The translations under genes were made by a program, and so were the position numbers. Positions 8,353-15,643 of a stretch of 64,000 bases of DNA are shown one piece after another (within the stretch, counting starts at the first letter, position 1; each line of letters opens with the position of its first letter). The notes beneath the pieces are model-generated. The model was given only the letters and a program-made list of their open reading frames with translations. It was not told the DNA's origin and made no database searches. The stretch is from positions 166,137 to 230,136 of the forward strand of contig NZ_CVTD020000017.1 in the NCBI RefSeq assembly GCF_002904165.1. The letters are read 5' to 3'. Origin of the DNA: Herbinix hemicellulosilytica. GTDB taxonomy: Bacteria; Bacillota; Clostridia; Lachnospirales; Lachnospiraceae.

Positions 8353-9510
8353 TTACCCAAAATCTTTAACTGCACTATCAACTGTACCAATCTCTGGCCG
8401 TTTATCGCTTTCAGGCACTAGTACAGGTTTGCCCGGTGGTTTGATAACTAAATCCTTAAGCAATTCTGCGAAAGTCTTTTTTCCAAGTATCTTCTCCATA
8501 GCTGTGATACCGTACAGCTTCTTCTCATAGATGACTGCTTCATCATAACCGGCTGCCTTGAGGGTCTCAGCAACTTTGATTTCATCCACATATGTTCTAT
8601 TGCTTCGGCCCTCAACCAACTTCCAACCGTCAAACTTCTTGCCTTTCAGCGCTTCCTGGAGAGCATATTCTGTGATGTCCTTAACCCAGTCAGAAAGCCG
8701 CTCGGCCTTTGCGAGTACTTCTCCGATTTCATCATCATCCAGAAGCTCAGGATTCTTAAACTCAAATTTAGCAAGTTCCAGATTATATTCTGCACGAGCC
8801 CTGCAGGTCGCTTTTGCTCGGCAAAATCTACAGTGATCACCGACAACAAATTCGCCTTCACCCGCCATAGCCATTTTAGCTTTTGGTTTAACCTCTGTTT
8901 CAGCCCATTCTAAGAGTTCCTCAACTGTCAAAGTTTCTGATGTTACCATATCAAGTCTTGGTTGGCAGATTGTCATCCGGACTTGTTCAATGTTATATAG
9001 CATCCCATATTCATTCAGAGCTCCTAGAGCATACAGCCGAATCTGGGGATTGCCTTCAGCTACAACACCAACCCCCTTGCCATATTTGAGGTCTATAATA
9101 TGTAGCTCCTTGTCTGCTATAATTACCACATCACCAGTACCAAACCCTTCAGGCACATATGCAGAAAAATCTAGTCGTTGCTCAGTCAGGACTATCACAT
9201 CATTACAAAGGAGCTTTGCTTCATTGGTGTATTCAAATATTTGATTAGCAAAGCTTTCAACATATTCCAGAAGTTCTTGGGAGAAATACCGGTTTTCCTT
9301 CATTTTTTCAAATTTCTCGTAGAACTCGGCCTTTTTGAGATTGTGCAAATTATAGTTGATAATTAAGTCAGCAAGTGCGTGAGCAAATGTACCTTCTTCT
9401 GCATATTCTGATGTGTTTTCAGGAAATTGTGCTTCCAAGACTGCTGATGGTGTACATGTCATCCAACGGTGAGCACCACTGGCTGACAACATTGCATGTT
9501 TACCCGGCAT
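8353..9510 (-). CDS. DUF2800 protein, RecB/Cas4-like nuclease fold
   Basis: A 385-residue protein of the DUF2800 family found in replication modules of Firmicutes phages. It opens with SASGAHRWMTCTPSA, has the PD-(D/E)XK nuclease core DVVIIADKELHIIDLKYGKGVGV near residues 126-150 (Asp and the DxK of IIDLK), and a cysteine cluster CRFCRAKATCRA near 220 that, with an N-terminal cysteine, may hold an iron-sulphur or zinc centre as in Cas4/AddB. It likely processes DNA ends for recombination. It overlaps the preceding gene's stop by one base, consistent with translational coupling. Confidence 0.88.
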   Translation of the reverse strand: MPGKHAMLSASGAHRWMTCTPSAVLEAQFPENTSEYAEEGTFAHALADLIINYNLHNLKKAEFYEKFEKMKENRYFSQELLEYVESFANQIFEYTNEAKLLCNDVIVLTEQRLDFSAYVPEGFGTGDVVIIADKELHIIDLKYGKGVGVVAEGNPQIRLYALGALNEYGMLYNIEQVRMTICQPRLDMVTSETLTVEELLEWAETEVKPKAKMAMAGEGEFVVGDHCRFCRAKATCRARAEYNLELAKFEFKNPELLDDDEIGEVLAKAERLSDWVKDITEYALQEALKGKKFDGWKLVEGRSNRTYVDEIKVAETLKAAGYDEAVIYEKKLYGITAMEKILGKKTFAELLKDLVIKPPGKPVLVPESDKRPEIGTVDSAVKDFG

Positions 9511-9860
9511 TACAGAGCACCTGCTTTCTCCATCACGGCAGCATAATGTTTTGGATCCAGGCTAGTTAAGTTTTTAGCACCAAATGAATTAAGCAGTTCT
9601 TTTACTTCCTTTGCTTTTCCTGACCTGGTAAGTTCAGCGAGCTTTGCTCTTACCTCTTCTAAGGTGTAAGTCATGACTGTACCACCTTCAAAAGGCGCTT
9701 CATCAATGCTCTCCGGTGAATTCATCATGTTAGCTTCGGTTTCGCTTGGAAGAGCAGCCTCTTTCTTCTTTGGTTCTTGCTTTGATGCTGGTGTTCCCAG
9801 CAGCTGCTTTGCAAAAGCTATCATCTCTGCAAAATCTTTGAATTCTACTGTAATACTCAC
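9510..9860 (-). CDS. Phage protein with C-terminal helical domain (116 aa)
   Basis: This protein has a short N-terminal part, a Pro/Glu/Ser/Ala-rich linker (about 25-60), and a C-terminal helical domain with the pattern YTLEEVRAKLAELTRSGKAKEVKELL...GAKNLTSLDPKHYAAVMEKAG. The same domain is common in clostridial phages upstream of DUF2800, as here, where the ends share one base; no function is established. It probably acts with the DUF2800 protein. Confidence 0.75.
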   Translation of the reverse strand: MSITVEFKDFAEMIAFAKQLLGTPASKQEPKKKEAALPSETEANMMNSPESIDEAPFEGGTVMTYTLEEVRAKLAELTRSGKAKEVKELLNSFGAKNLTSLDPKHYAAVMEKAGAL

Positions 9861-10076
9861 TTAAAATACCTCCTTAATCTTTGATATGAATGCTTCAAGT
9901 TCTTTTTCTGATAAAGTAATGCCTTTAGTCATTTTGGTACGGTCTTCATTCCAGCCCCTTAAGTCATATACCGGATCACGGTTATTCCAGCTGATTTTGT
10001 TCAGTTCCTTATGGAAGGTACTGGAACTAGGTAAGCTGAAAATGTGGTCTACAATTTCAAATTTGACTTCTTCCAC
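9861..10076 (-). CDS. YdbC/PC4-like single-stranded-DNA-binding protein
   Basis: A 71-residue protein whose C-terminal half matches the bacterial YdbC/PC4 family: VYDLRGWNEDRTKMTKGITL followed by a helix with SEKELEAFISKI. PC4-like proteins bind single-stranded DNA as dimers. The start is a GTG with the G-rich site GGGGGTGA upstream. It abuts the next gene by one base. A single-strand binding or transcription-coactivator role in the early operon is inferred. Confidence 0.75.
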   Translation of the reverse strand: MEEVKFEIVDHIFSLPSSSTFHKELNKISWNNRDPVYDLRGWNEDRTKMTKGITLSEKELEAFISKIKEVF

Positions 10077-10080
10077 CCTC

Positions 10081-10314
10081 TCACCCCCTTAATACCTTAA
10101 AGCAGTTACGCCTTACATATTTATCTACACAATCTTCACAGAGTATATGTCCGTCTATCTCATAGGCCGGATCCTGATCGTACAATGCATTTTCAGGGAA
10201 TAATGGCATACCACAAGTGAAACAATGTGTTTTAGGCTTACGTTTTTTACAATCACACTGTTCACCAGGGTCCAAATTCGCACCGCAAAAAGGACAAGTC
10301 CAGTAATATGCCAT
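10081..10314 (-). CDS. Double zinc-ribbon protein (77 aa)
   Basis: A small phage protein with the N-terminal knuckle CPFCGANLDPGEQCDC, a second knuckle CFTCGMPLF and a third CEDCVDKY, enough cysteines for two zinc sites. I chose the ATG at 10314 because GAGGTG lies 6 bases upstream; a GTG nine bases earlier overlaps that site. The start sits inside the ribosome-binding region shared with the AbrB-like gene's end. Likely DNA, RNA or protein binding; no specific function recognised. Confidence 0.7.
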   Translation of the reverse strand: MAYYWTCPFCGANLDPGEQCDCKKRKPKTHCFTCGMPLFPENALYDQDPAYEIDGHILCEDCVDKYVRRNCFKVLRG

Positions 10315-10316
10315 AG

Positions 10317-10583
10317 TCAGCACCTCTTGACTTCTTCTACTCTCTTCAGTAGCTTATATGCATGCTCCAGACATATATAAGTTCCATCCACTTCAACCAG
10401 GTTATCCGTGCCACCGCATATTCCACATGATTTTTCCGGCATCTTTCTTAAACAAATCATGTCTCCTTCGACATATATCTCTATAGGGTCACCTTCTTTT
10501 ATATCTCTGGTCTTTCTTATTTCCATTGGAATTACTACCCTTCCTAAATCGTCTAATCTTCTTACAATACCTGTATTCTTCAT
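10317..10583 (-). CDS. AbrB/SpoVT-like transcription regulator with zinc knuckle
   Basis: An 88-residue protein. Residues 1-48 are a swapped-hairpin AbrB domain with the diagnostic GIVRRLDDLGRVVIPMEIR opening, as in AbrB, Abh and SpoVT. After it comes CGICGGTDNLVEVDGTYICLEHA, a CxxC...C..H zinc knuckle. AbrB proteins bind AT-rich DNA as dimers or tetramers. Phages of Clostridia often carry this fused form. It probably tunes the early operon or host transition-state genes. Confidence 0.88.
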   Translation of the reverse strand: MKNTGIVRRLDDLGRVVIPMEIRKTRDIKEGDPIEIYVEGDMICLRKMPEKSCGICGGTDNLVEVDGTYICLEHAYKLLKRVEEVKRC

Positions 10584-10663
10584 TACTGATTGACCTCCTT
10601 ATAATTTCATGCTAAAATTTACTTAGGATACTTTCTTCTGGGCCCGATTGGAGTTGCCGCTCC

Positions 10664-10975
10664 TTAAGGGCTCATTCTTTGCATTCGTCGAGCAACAGCT
10701 TCCTGTTCTTTTTTCCTCCGGATATCTGTAAGCTTGTCCGTGATTCGATTTAAATCCTCAACAGTAGCCCTCTCAAATTCTTCCGGCAAAAGGTCTAATA
10801 AAAACAAGGCTGTAAAAGCTCCTCTGGCTCGTTCCAAATGTATCAGTGCATTTTCTAATTCTTGATAAGTACATTTGCCAGTGTTTTTTGCCATTTGCAA
10901 TTCGTATGTTATTTGTTCCATTACATCTTTAACATCAAGATGTTCCACCAGGTTGATCTCAATCTTTTTCCCCAT
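10664..10975 (-). CDS. Phage protein of unknown function, helical (103 aa)
   Basis: A charged, alpha-helical protein. The ATG at 10975 has AAGGAGGG about 7 bases upstream; a GTG directly before it is less likely. The N-terminal stretch KKIEINLVEHLDVKDVMEQ leads into three helices, and the tail is basic (RRKKEQEAVARRMQRM). The upstream short membrane ORF ends inside its start. Just past its stop an imperfect hairpin (10637-10671, GCCC/GGGC and GGAG/CTCC stems) precedes the AbrB-like gene and may shape mRNA stability. Function unknown. Confidence 0.6.
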   Translation of the reverse strand: MGKKIEINLVEHLDVKDVMEQITYELQMAKNTGKCTYQELENALIHLERARGAFTALFLLDLLPEEFERATVEDLNRITDKLTDIRRKKEQEAVARRMQRMSP

Positions 10976-11174
10976 CACTTCCCTCCTTTCTTGAAAATGA
11001 ATTAATTATTCTGGCTGATATGTACAAACCAGCTACTCCTATCCCGAGCCGCCATATGCACTGTCCCAGGCTGATCTTGCCCAGATCGGATGCACCGGCT
11101 GTGCCCAAGATCCAAAACAAGCTGATCAAAAAAGCAGAAAAGGCTGCAAGTTCTTTCAGAAATTGTTTATTGAT
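10959..11174 (-). CDS. Possible small membrane protein lacking a standard start codon
   Basis: An open frame encoding a 71-residue protein with one or two membrane segments (ELAAFSAFLISLFWILGTAG, then IWRLGIGVAGLYISARI) and a charged tail that overlaps the next gene's start by TGA. A good site AAAGGAGG lies 8 bases before an ATC codon, where homologues would be expected to have ATG; the reading N-K-Q-F-L-K-E-L follows. Either ATC (or a downstream CTG) is used, or the start has been lost by mutation. The hydrophobic pattern suggests a real gene. Confidence 0.35.
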   Translation of the reverse strand: MNKQFLKELAAFSAFLISLFWILGTAGASDLGKISLGQCIWRLGIGVAGLYISARIINSFSRKEGSDGEKD

Positions 11175-11213
11175 AGCTTGTCCCTCCTTTCAAGCTTGTC
11201 CACCGTTTACCGC

Positions 11214-11372
11214 TTACGCGGTTTTATCCTTTGCTTTTTTTGCTAGTTCTAGAAACATTTGTTTTATTTCTGTCAATTTTTTATTTTCTTCTTCTTCGGA
11301 TAACAATATGGTTTTAGAGGTAACTTTACACCCGTTTATAATTCGGACAGTTACATTTTTGTATTGCTCCAT
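11214..11372 (-). CDS. Small phage protein (52 aa)
   Basis: A short gene with a strong ribosome binding site (GGAGGTGG, 4-5 bases from ATG). The protein starts with a basic beta-like stretch (NVTVRIINGCKV) and continues into a lysine/glutamate-rich helix. It is the first gene after the Cro-like regulator in the leftward operon and lies just past two extra repressor-like operators, so it is probably controlled by them. Function unknown. The opposite-strand open frame across it has no ribosome binding site and no plausible composition. Confidence 0.6.
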   Translation of the reverse strand: MEQYKNVTVRIINGCKVTSKTILLSEEEENKKLTEIKQMFLELAKKAKDKTA

Positions 11373-11422
11373 TCAACCACCTCCATATAAATGGATATGC
11401 GGTACTGCTTGTTCAACTTTAC

Positions 11423-11459
11423 TAAACCTTTGATTATGTAGTATCTAACCTATGGTTAG
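11423..11459. promoter_or_regulatory. Two outlying repressor-type operators
   Basis: The site 11445-11459 is the perfect palindrome CTAACC-TAT-GGTTAG, the same 15-bp element found in the main control region. A degenerate copy lies at 11423-11437. They fall between the Cro-like gene and the following small gene, so they are outside the main promoter pair and might anchor a DNA loop or act as roadblock to leftward transcription. Confidence 0.5.
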
Positions 11460-11476
11460 ATGCAGGGTAAAAAAAA

Positions 11477-11671
11477 TTATAATTCTGATATGTCTATATT
11501 TAGAGCAAGGCATATCTTTTTGATTTTTTCAAATGTTGGACGCTTTTTCCCGCTCTCATAATAACTTATAGATGCTGGTGTAACACCTACTATTACTGCG
11601 AGCTCTTCCTGAGTAAGGCCCATTTTAATCCGTGCATTATAAATTTTCTTCCCAGCCTCGTGCCAATCCAT
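11477..11671 (-). CDS. XRE-family Cro-like repressor (64 aa)
   Basis: A minimal helix-turn-helix protein of the XRE class: after a short lead (MDWHEAGKKIYNARIKMG) come helix 2 LTQEELAVIVG, the turn VTPASISYYESGKKRPTFEKIKKICLALNI. It is one HTH domain with no effector part, like Cro. I chose the ATG at 11671 because GAGGTG lies 5 bases upstream. It is the first gene of the leftward operon, opposed to the cI-like gene, and should bind the 15-bp operators between them. Confidence 0.85.
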   Translation of the reverse strand: MDWHEAGKKIYNARIKMGLTQEELAVIVGVTPASISYYESGKKRPTFEKIKKICLALNIDISEL

Positions 11672-11710
11672 AAATTCACCTCGCTTATACAAAAAATTAC
11701 AAATACTCAG

Positions 11711-11739
11711 TTGACATTAACCGCTGGTTATGTTATAAT
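11711..11739 (+). promoter_or_regulatory. Rightward SigA-type promoter for repressor operon
   Basis: TTGACA at 11711-11716 and TATAAT at 11734-11739 are both perfect consensus boxes with a 17-bp spacer. An operator (11717-11731) fills the spacer, so repressor binding would block RNA polymerase. It points to the cI-like gene at 11873 and faces the leftward promoter. Confidence 0.8.
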
Positions 11740-11846
11740 TAACCTTGCTAGTGGTTGTTAATAAATAACTTACCCAGCGGGTAATGTCTTAACCGTTGAT
11801 TAAATTATACTCTAACCAATGGTTAATGTCAATACCCTTAGTTAAT
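11717..11846. promoter_or_regulatory. Array of 15-bp repressor operators
   Basis: Palindromic elements of form TTAACC-N3-GGTTAA occur at 11717-11731, 11770-11784 (variant TTACCC-AGC-GGGTAA), 11789-11803 and 11812-11826, with a weaker copy near 11832-11846. The first and fourth lie exactly in the spacers of the two opposing promoters. This is a lambda-like switch region for the Cro-like and cI-like proteins on either side. Binding of those two proteins to these sites is inferred from position. Confidence 0.7.
11804..11832 (-). promoter_or_regulatory. Leftward early promoter
   Basis: On the minus strand TTGACA (11827-11832) and TATAAT (11804-11809) are perfect boxes with a 17-bp spacer holding an operator at 11812-11826. 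It drives the Cro-like gene and the early replication operon. Its predicted transcript start lies to the right of the rightward start, so the first 50 or so bases of the two transcripts are complementary. Confidence 0.8.
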
Positions 11847-11872
11847 TATTTTAAAAAAGGAGAATTGACATT

Positions 11873-12202
11873 ATGTTGGGTGATAAAATCAAAGTATTAA
11901 GAGAAGGAAAAAATGTTTCGCAAAAGGAACTCGCCCAAGCTATCGGCGTTTCAGATGTTATGATATCATTGTACGAACAGGGCAAAAAAAGCCCATCTCT
12001 TCCTACAATTGTAAAAATTGCAGACTATTTTAATGTTTCAACAGATTATTTATTAGGAACAAAAGCAGTAAATAATGACATACCTGAAAACATAATGGCT
12101 GCAGCTAGAAATTTATTAGAGTTACCAGAAGAAAACAGAAAATTAGCAATAGATATGATTAAATACATGTCCCAAAAAGGTAAAGAGGCAAAAGAAAAAT
12201 GA
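11873..12202 (+). CDS. cI/ImmR-like XRE repressor (109 aa)
   Basis: A lysogeny-type repressor. Residues 1-65 form an XRE helix-turn-helix (KIKVLREGKNVSQKELAQ, AIGVSDVMISLYEQGKKSP, TIVKIADYFNVSTDYLLG). The C-terminal 40 residues are helical and probably mediate dimerisation; there is no LexA-type self-cleaving domain. The adjacent, overlapping gene encodes an ImmA-like metalloprotease, so by analogy with ICEBs1 and phi105 the repressor is likely destroyed by that protease on induction. The start has AGGAG 9 bases upstream. Confidence 0.9.
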   Translation: MLGDKIKVLREGKNVSQKELAQAIGVSDVMISLYEQGKKSPSLPTIVKIADYFNVSTDYLLGTKAVNNDIPENIMAAARNLLELPEENRKLAIDMIKYMSQKGKEAKEK

Positions 12203-13248
12203 AGATACCAAAGTATGCAAGGTATGATTATTGCGTTCAGATTGCTTATACTTTTTTAAATGACTTTTCAATTTCTGATTATCCAGTCAATGTGTATGAA
12301 ATAATTACTAAAATGAAATGGGGTCTATTAAAATATTCAGAGCTAGCTGATGAATTCAACTGTTCTATTAAGGATGTTATTAAATGCCTTGGAAGTGAAG
12401 ATGGTTATACTATATATGATGGTTACAACTATACTATTGCATATAATGATATGAGAAAGCCTAAAAAAAGAATTATATTTACATTACTTCATGAAATAGG
12501 CCATATATATCTTAATCATCTAATAGATTTTGAGGCAACAAAATTATATAGGGGTTCTTTGACCAAAGAAGAATATAAAGTATTAGAAAACGAAAGTAAT
12601 GCGTTTGCGCGAAATGTACTTACCCCAGCAGTAATAGTAAAAGATATGCACAATATAATGCCGCAAAAAATATCATTATTATTTGGCATAACTAAAAAAG
12701 CAGCTGAAACAAGAATTGATCTATTATATGATGATTTAAAATCAATACATATATGCGGAATAGAAGCTAAAGCCTTGAATGTATACAATAGATACTATTA
12801 TAAAAGAGTTTGTAAGATCTGCGGTCATTATTTTATTATACCTAATGCAAAATTCTGCCCTGTTTGTGGCAGTAGTAAAACAATAAACAAAAGAGGCAAT
12901 GATATGAAATATAAATCAATGGAAACTTATCAAAACAGAAAGCTTAAAATTTGTCCTAAATGCAATAATGAAGAAACCAATATTGAAGGACTTTATTGCC
13001 AAATATGCGGAACTTTACTTGTTAATTATTGCGATGATAGAGAGTTTAAAAATTCTCTTCCTACTGATTATACACCATGTGGATCTGAAGTTCCTACAAA
13101 TGCAAGATTCTGTCCAAAATGTGGATCCAGAACTACGTTTTATAATGATGGTCTTTTAAAAGATTGGAAAGAAGAAAAAGATGAACATGACGGTCTAGCA
13201 TTATTAGGTATACCTGATGCTATAGACGAAGAGTTACCATTTCTTTAA
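12199..13248 (+). CDS. ImmA/IrrE-family metallopeptidase with C-terminal zinc ribbons
   Basis: A 349-residue protein. Residues 1-190 are an ImmA/IrrE (M78) domain: the zinc motif LLHEIGHIYLNH near residues 95-106 and NESNAFARNVLTP near 132. After it come cysteine pairs in at least two zinc ribbons (CKICGHYFIIPNAKFCPVCG near 202-222, CPKCNN...CQICG near 253-275) and a third with only part of the ligands (FCPKCGS). Simple ImmA proteins are about 170 aa, so the ribbons are an extra module, perhaps for sensing or DNA binding. It overlaps the repressor gene by ATGA, and probably cleaves it. Confidence 0.88.
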   Translation: MKIPKYARYDYCVQIAYTFLNDFSISDYPVNVYEIITKMKWGLLKYSELADEFNCSIKDVIKCLGSEDGYTIYDGYNYTIAYNDMRKPKKRIIFTLLHEIGHIYLNHLIDFEATKLYRGSLTKEEYKVLENESNAFARNVLTPAVIVKDMHNIMPQKISLLFGITKKAAETRIDLLYDDLKSIHICGIEAKALNVYNRYYYKRVCKICGHYFIIPNAKFCPVCGSSKTINKRGNDMKYKSMETYQNRKLKICPKCNNEETNIEGLYCQICGTLLVNYCDDREFKNSLPTDYTPCGSEVPTNARFCPKCGSRTTFYNDGLLKDWKEEKDEHDGLALLGIPDAIDEELPFL

Positions 13249-13263
13249 TATGGGGGTTTTTAA

Positions 13264-14850
13264 ATGAAGCTTATTTATGCAAGGCAATCTGTAGAAAAAA
13301 AGGACAGTATATCAATTGAAAGTCAAATCGAGAAATGTATAACGTTTTGTAATTATAACGGATGGGATTATAAAATTTTTAAAGATGCAGGATATTCAGG
13401 TAAAGATTTAAATCGCCCAGGTTTTATGGAAATGATGGAAGAAATAAAAGCTGGAAATGGTGACATGGTAATATGTTACCGACTTGATAGAATTAGTCGT
13501 TCTATTGCTGATTTTAGTAATTTAATTGTTGAATTTGAAAACTATAACGTTAAATTTGTTTCTGTTACGGAAAATTTTGATACATCGACACCGCTTGGCA
13601 GGGCTATGGTAAATATAATAATGACCTTTGCACAACTTGAAAGAGAGACAATAGCCGACCGTATAACTGACAATTATTATTCCCGTACAAAATTAGGTCG
13701 CTGGGGAGGTGGACCTGCTCCTTATGGGTATAAACTCAAAAAAGTATCAGGACCTGACGGAAAGAGATTTACAATTTTAGAACCAGATGAGTATGAGGCA
13801 GAAATAGTTCGTAATATATATAATTGGTATCTTGAACCAGATGGTTCTGTTGGCAAAATCGTAAATAAACTTAATGAACTCCAAATCCCTTCCAGGGGAG
13901 GTAGTGCTGGTGCAGCTGTATGGACCAGTAGGGTTGTATCTGAAATACTATGGAGACCGCTTTATGCACCTAATGATATAAAAATCTATAATTATTTTAA
14001 AAATTTAAATGCTAATATTATTAATAACATCACAGAATTCGATGGCTTAAAATCAGTAAATTTATATGGTAAAACAGAAAAAAATGCCGGAAAACACAAA
14101 CGCTGCCGGAGTATAGATAAGCAATATTTTATAGTAAGTCCCCACAAACCTATTGTAGATAGTAATACATGGTTATTAGTCCAAGCAAAGAAAAATGAAA
14201 AAAAGCGTCAGCCAGCAAGGAAAGGAACCGGCACAACATCCGTTTTTACAGGACTTATGAAATGTGGTGAATGCGGATACTCTGTTTCTACAGTATGTGA
14301 CGGAAAAAACTACAGAGGATATATATGTAGCACAAAGAAGAATCGTGCTAAGGACTTGTGTTCTCTTCCAGTGATTTCACAACGGTATGCAGATCCAATT
14401 ATTTTTTCTGATATTGCCCAACATTATTCTTCCGATGAGGTAAAACAAAAGATTATATCTGCTAAGCAGGAGTATAAGGCCAGTCCAAGTTATTTAGCAA
14501 AAAAGAATGCTATTGAGATGGAAATAACCCGTATAGATGCAGAAATAGATAATCTCCTTAATTCAATAGCCGAAGGCAATACTACTGTTAACAAATACAT
14601 AAATAAAAAAATAGAAACTTTAGATGTTCATAAATCACAATTACTCTCAGAACTTAACGAATTAGAACTCGAAGAGCGCAGCTCAAGAAATAACATAGAT
14701 GGATTGGAGGAAATTATTGATCAAATATCTTCATTGGAAGAAACCCTAAATTCAGGCGATTTCAACAAGGTAAAGAATATGTGTAGAGTATTAGTTAAAA
14801 GTATTACATTTCATAAAGATAAAAGTATTGAAATTGAGTATTATATTTAG
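13264..14850 (+). CDS. Large serine recombinase (integrase)
   Basis: A 528-residue site-specific recombinase. The N-terminal resolvase domain has the catalytic Ser9 in YARQSVEKKDS and the arginine-rich ICYRLDRISRS. It is followed by the recombinase domain (APYGYKL near 155), a zinc ribbon (CGECGYSVS...YICSTKK...LCS near 332-368) and a long coiled coil (about 410-500), the order typical of phage and ICE large serine integrases. It would join attP and attB to insert the element and, with a directionality factor, excise it. Its stop is only a few bases from the junction with the interrupted deacetylase gene, as usual for integrase next to an attachment site. Confidence 0.95.
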   Translation: MKLIYARQSVEKKDSISIESQIEKCITFCNYNGWDYKIFKDAGYSGKDLNRPGFMEMMEEIKAGNGDMVICYRLDRISRSIADFSNLIVEFENYNVKFVSVTENFDTSTPLGRAMVNIIMTFAQLERETIADRITDNYYSRTKLGRWGGGPAPYGYKLKKVSGPDGKRFTILEPDEYEAEIVRNIYNWYLEPDGSVGKIVNKLNELQIPSRGGSAGAAVWTSRVVSEILWRPLYAPNDIKIYNYFKNLNANIINNITEFDGLKSVNLYGKTEKNAGKHKRCRSIDKQYFIVSPHKPIVDSNTWLLVQAKKNEKKRQPARKGTGTTSVFTGLMKCGECGYSVSTVCDGKNYRGYICSTKKNRAKDLCSLPVISQRYADPIIFSDIAQHYSSDEVKQKIISAKQEYKASPSYLAKKNAIEMEITRIDAEIDNLLNSIAEGNTTVNKYINKKIETLDVHKSQLLSELNELELEERSSRNNIDGLEEIIDQISSLEETLNSGDFNKVKNMCRVLVKSITFHKDKSIEIEYYI

Positions 14851-15466
14851 ACTTTCTTTTTACGTCCAGTGTATCCACATCCCACTGAATAGTGTAATAT
14901 CCGCATTCTCTGGCTACTCCTACAACCATGTTATTGTAATCTCCGTATGGCGGGCGGAAAAGTTCCATCTCAATTCCGGTCAATTCTTTTACCCTGTTAT
15001 GGGCTTTCATTATTTCTTCCTTGCACTGTTCTTTTGTCAGTTTTGTCATCTGTTTATGATTTTCACTGTGATTTCCCAGATCATGGCCTGCCGCAGCTAT
15101 TTTTTTAACATCTTCCGGATATTTTCTTACCCATTCACCGGTCATAAAAAATGTAACCTTTACATTGTGTTTTTCTAGAATGTCCAAAATTCTCTGTGTG
15201 TCATCGTTACCCCAAGCAGCGTCAAAACTTAAAGCCACCTTATTTTCATCCGTTTCAACACTATAGATAGGAAGGTCTCTTTTTTTACCGATATTAGACA
15301 CTGTGATTGCATCCGGTAAAAATTTTATTCCCAGCCCGACAATAGCCAGAACCGTTAATACAATAATACCTAATTTTACAAACAAAGTAATATCTGAGAT
15401 GATTTTTTTCTCATCGTTATTAGTATTTTGATTGTCCTTAATATTATTTGTGTTTTGATTAACCAT
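14804..15466 (-). pseudogene. Polysaccharide deacetylase (PdaB-like), 3' end cut off by the element
   Basis: A membrane-anchored carbohydrate esterase family 4 deacetylase. A single N-terminal membrane segment (about 29-50) is followed by motif 1 in the PdaB-like form LSFDAAWGND, motif 2 HSENHKQM and motif 3 RPPYGDYN. At motif 4 (WDVDTLD) the frame leaves the family pattern and ends with a lysine- and tyrosine-rich tail (from VKRKSK) that is the reverse complement of the end of the integrase gene. Motif 5 with its catalytic-site histidine is absent, so this copy should be inactive. Excision would restore the gene if the rest lies at the other element end, outside the window. Confidence 0.85.
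14851..14885. other. Element-chromosome junction (attachment site, att)
   Basis: The integrase gene stops at 14850 and homology to the deacetylase ends near 14864-14870, at the codons for Leu-Asp of motif 4. The recombination core must lie in this stretch. Its exact base pairs cannot be fixed without the other junction or an empty-site genome. Confidence 0.6.
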
Positions 15467-15643
15467 AGCTTCACCAATAATTATGTTATATCACTATAAT
15501 ATATTGGTGTTTTGGGGCAAATATGCGATAATGGCAAGCTTATATAGGTGTATAATTTTCACATATATGAATAAAAATATAGCAAAAAACAGATGCGCCA
15601 AGCTATGGTTGCTTATACTCAAATATAAATCTACATTTTATCC

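Noticed and set aside
10637..10671. Imperfect hairpin past the 10664-10975 gene as terminator
   Set aside because: Stems are broken by an internal loop and no T-run follows; the operon continues through it.
11020..11433. 137-residue plus-strand frame
   Set aside because: It is antisense to two better-supported small minus-strand genes, has no ribosome binding site, and its composition (many Pro, Ser, Cys) is that of a shadow frame.
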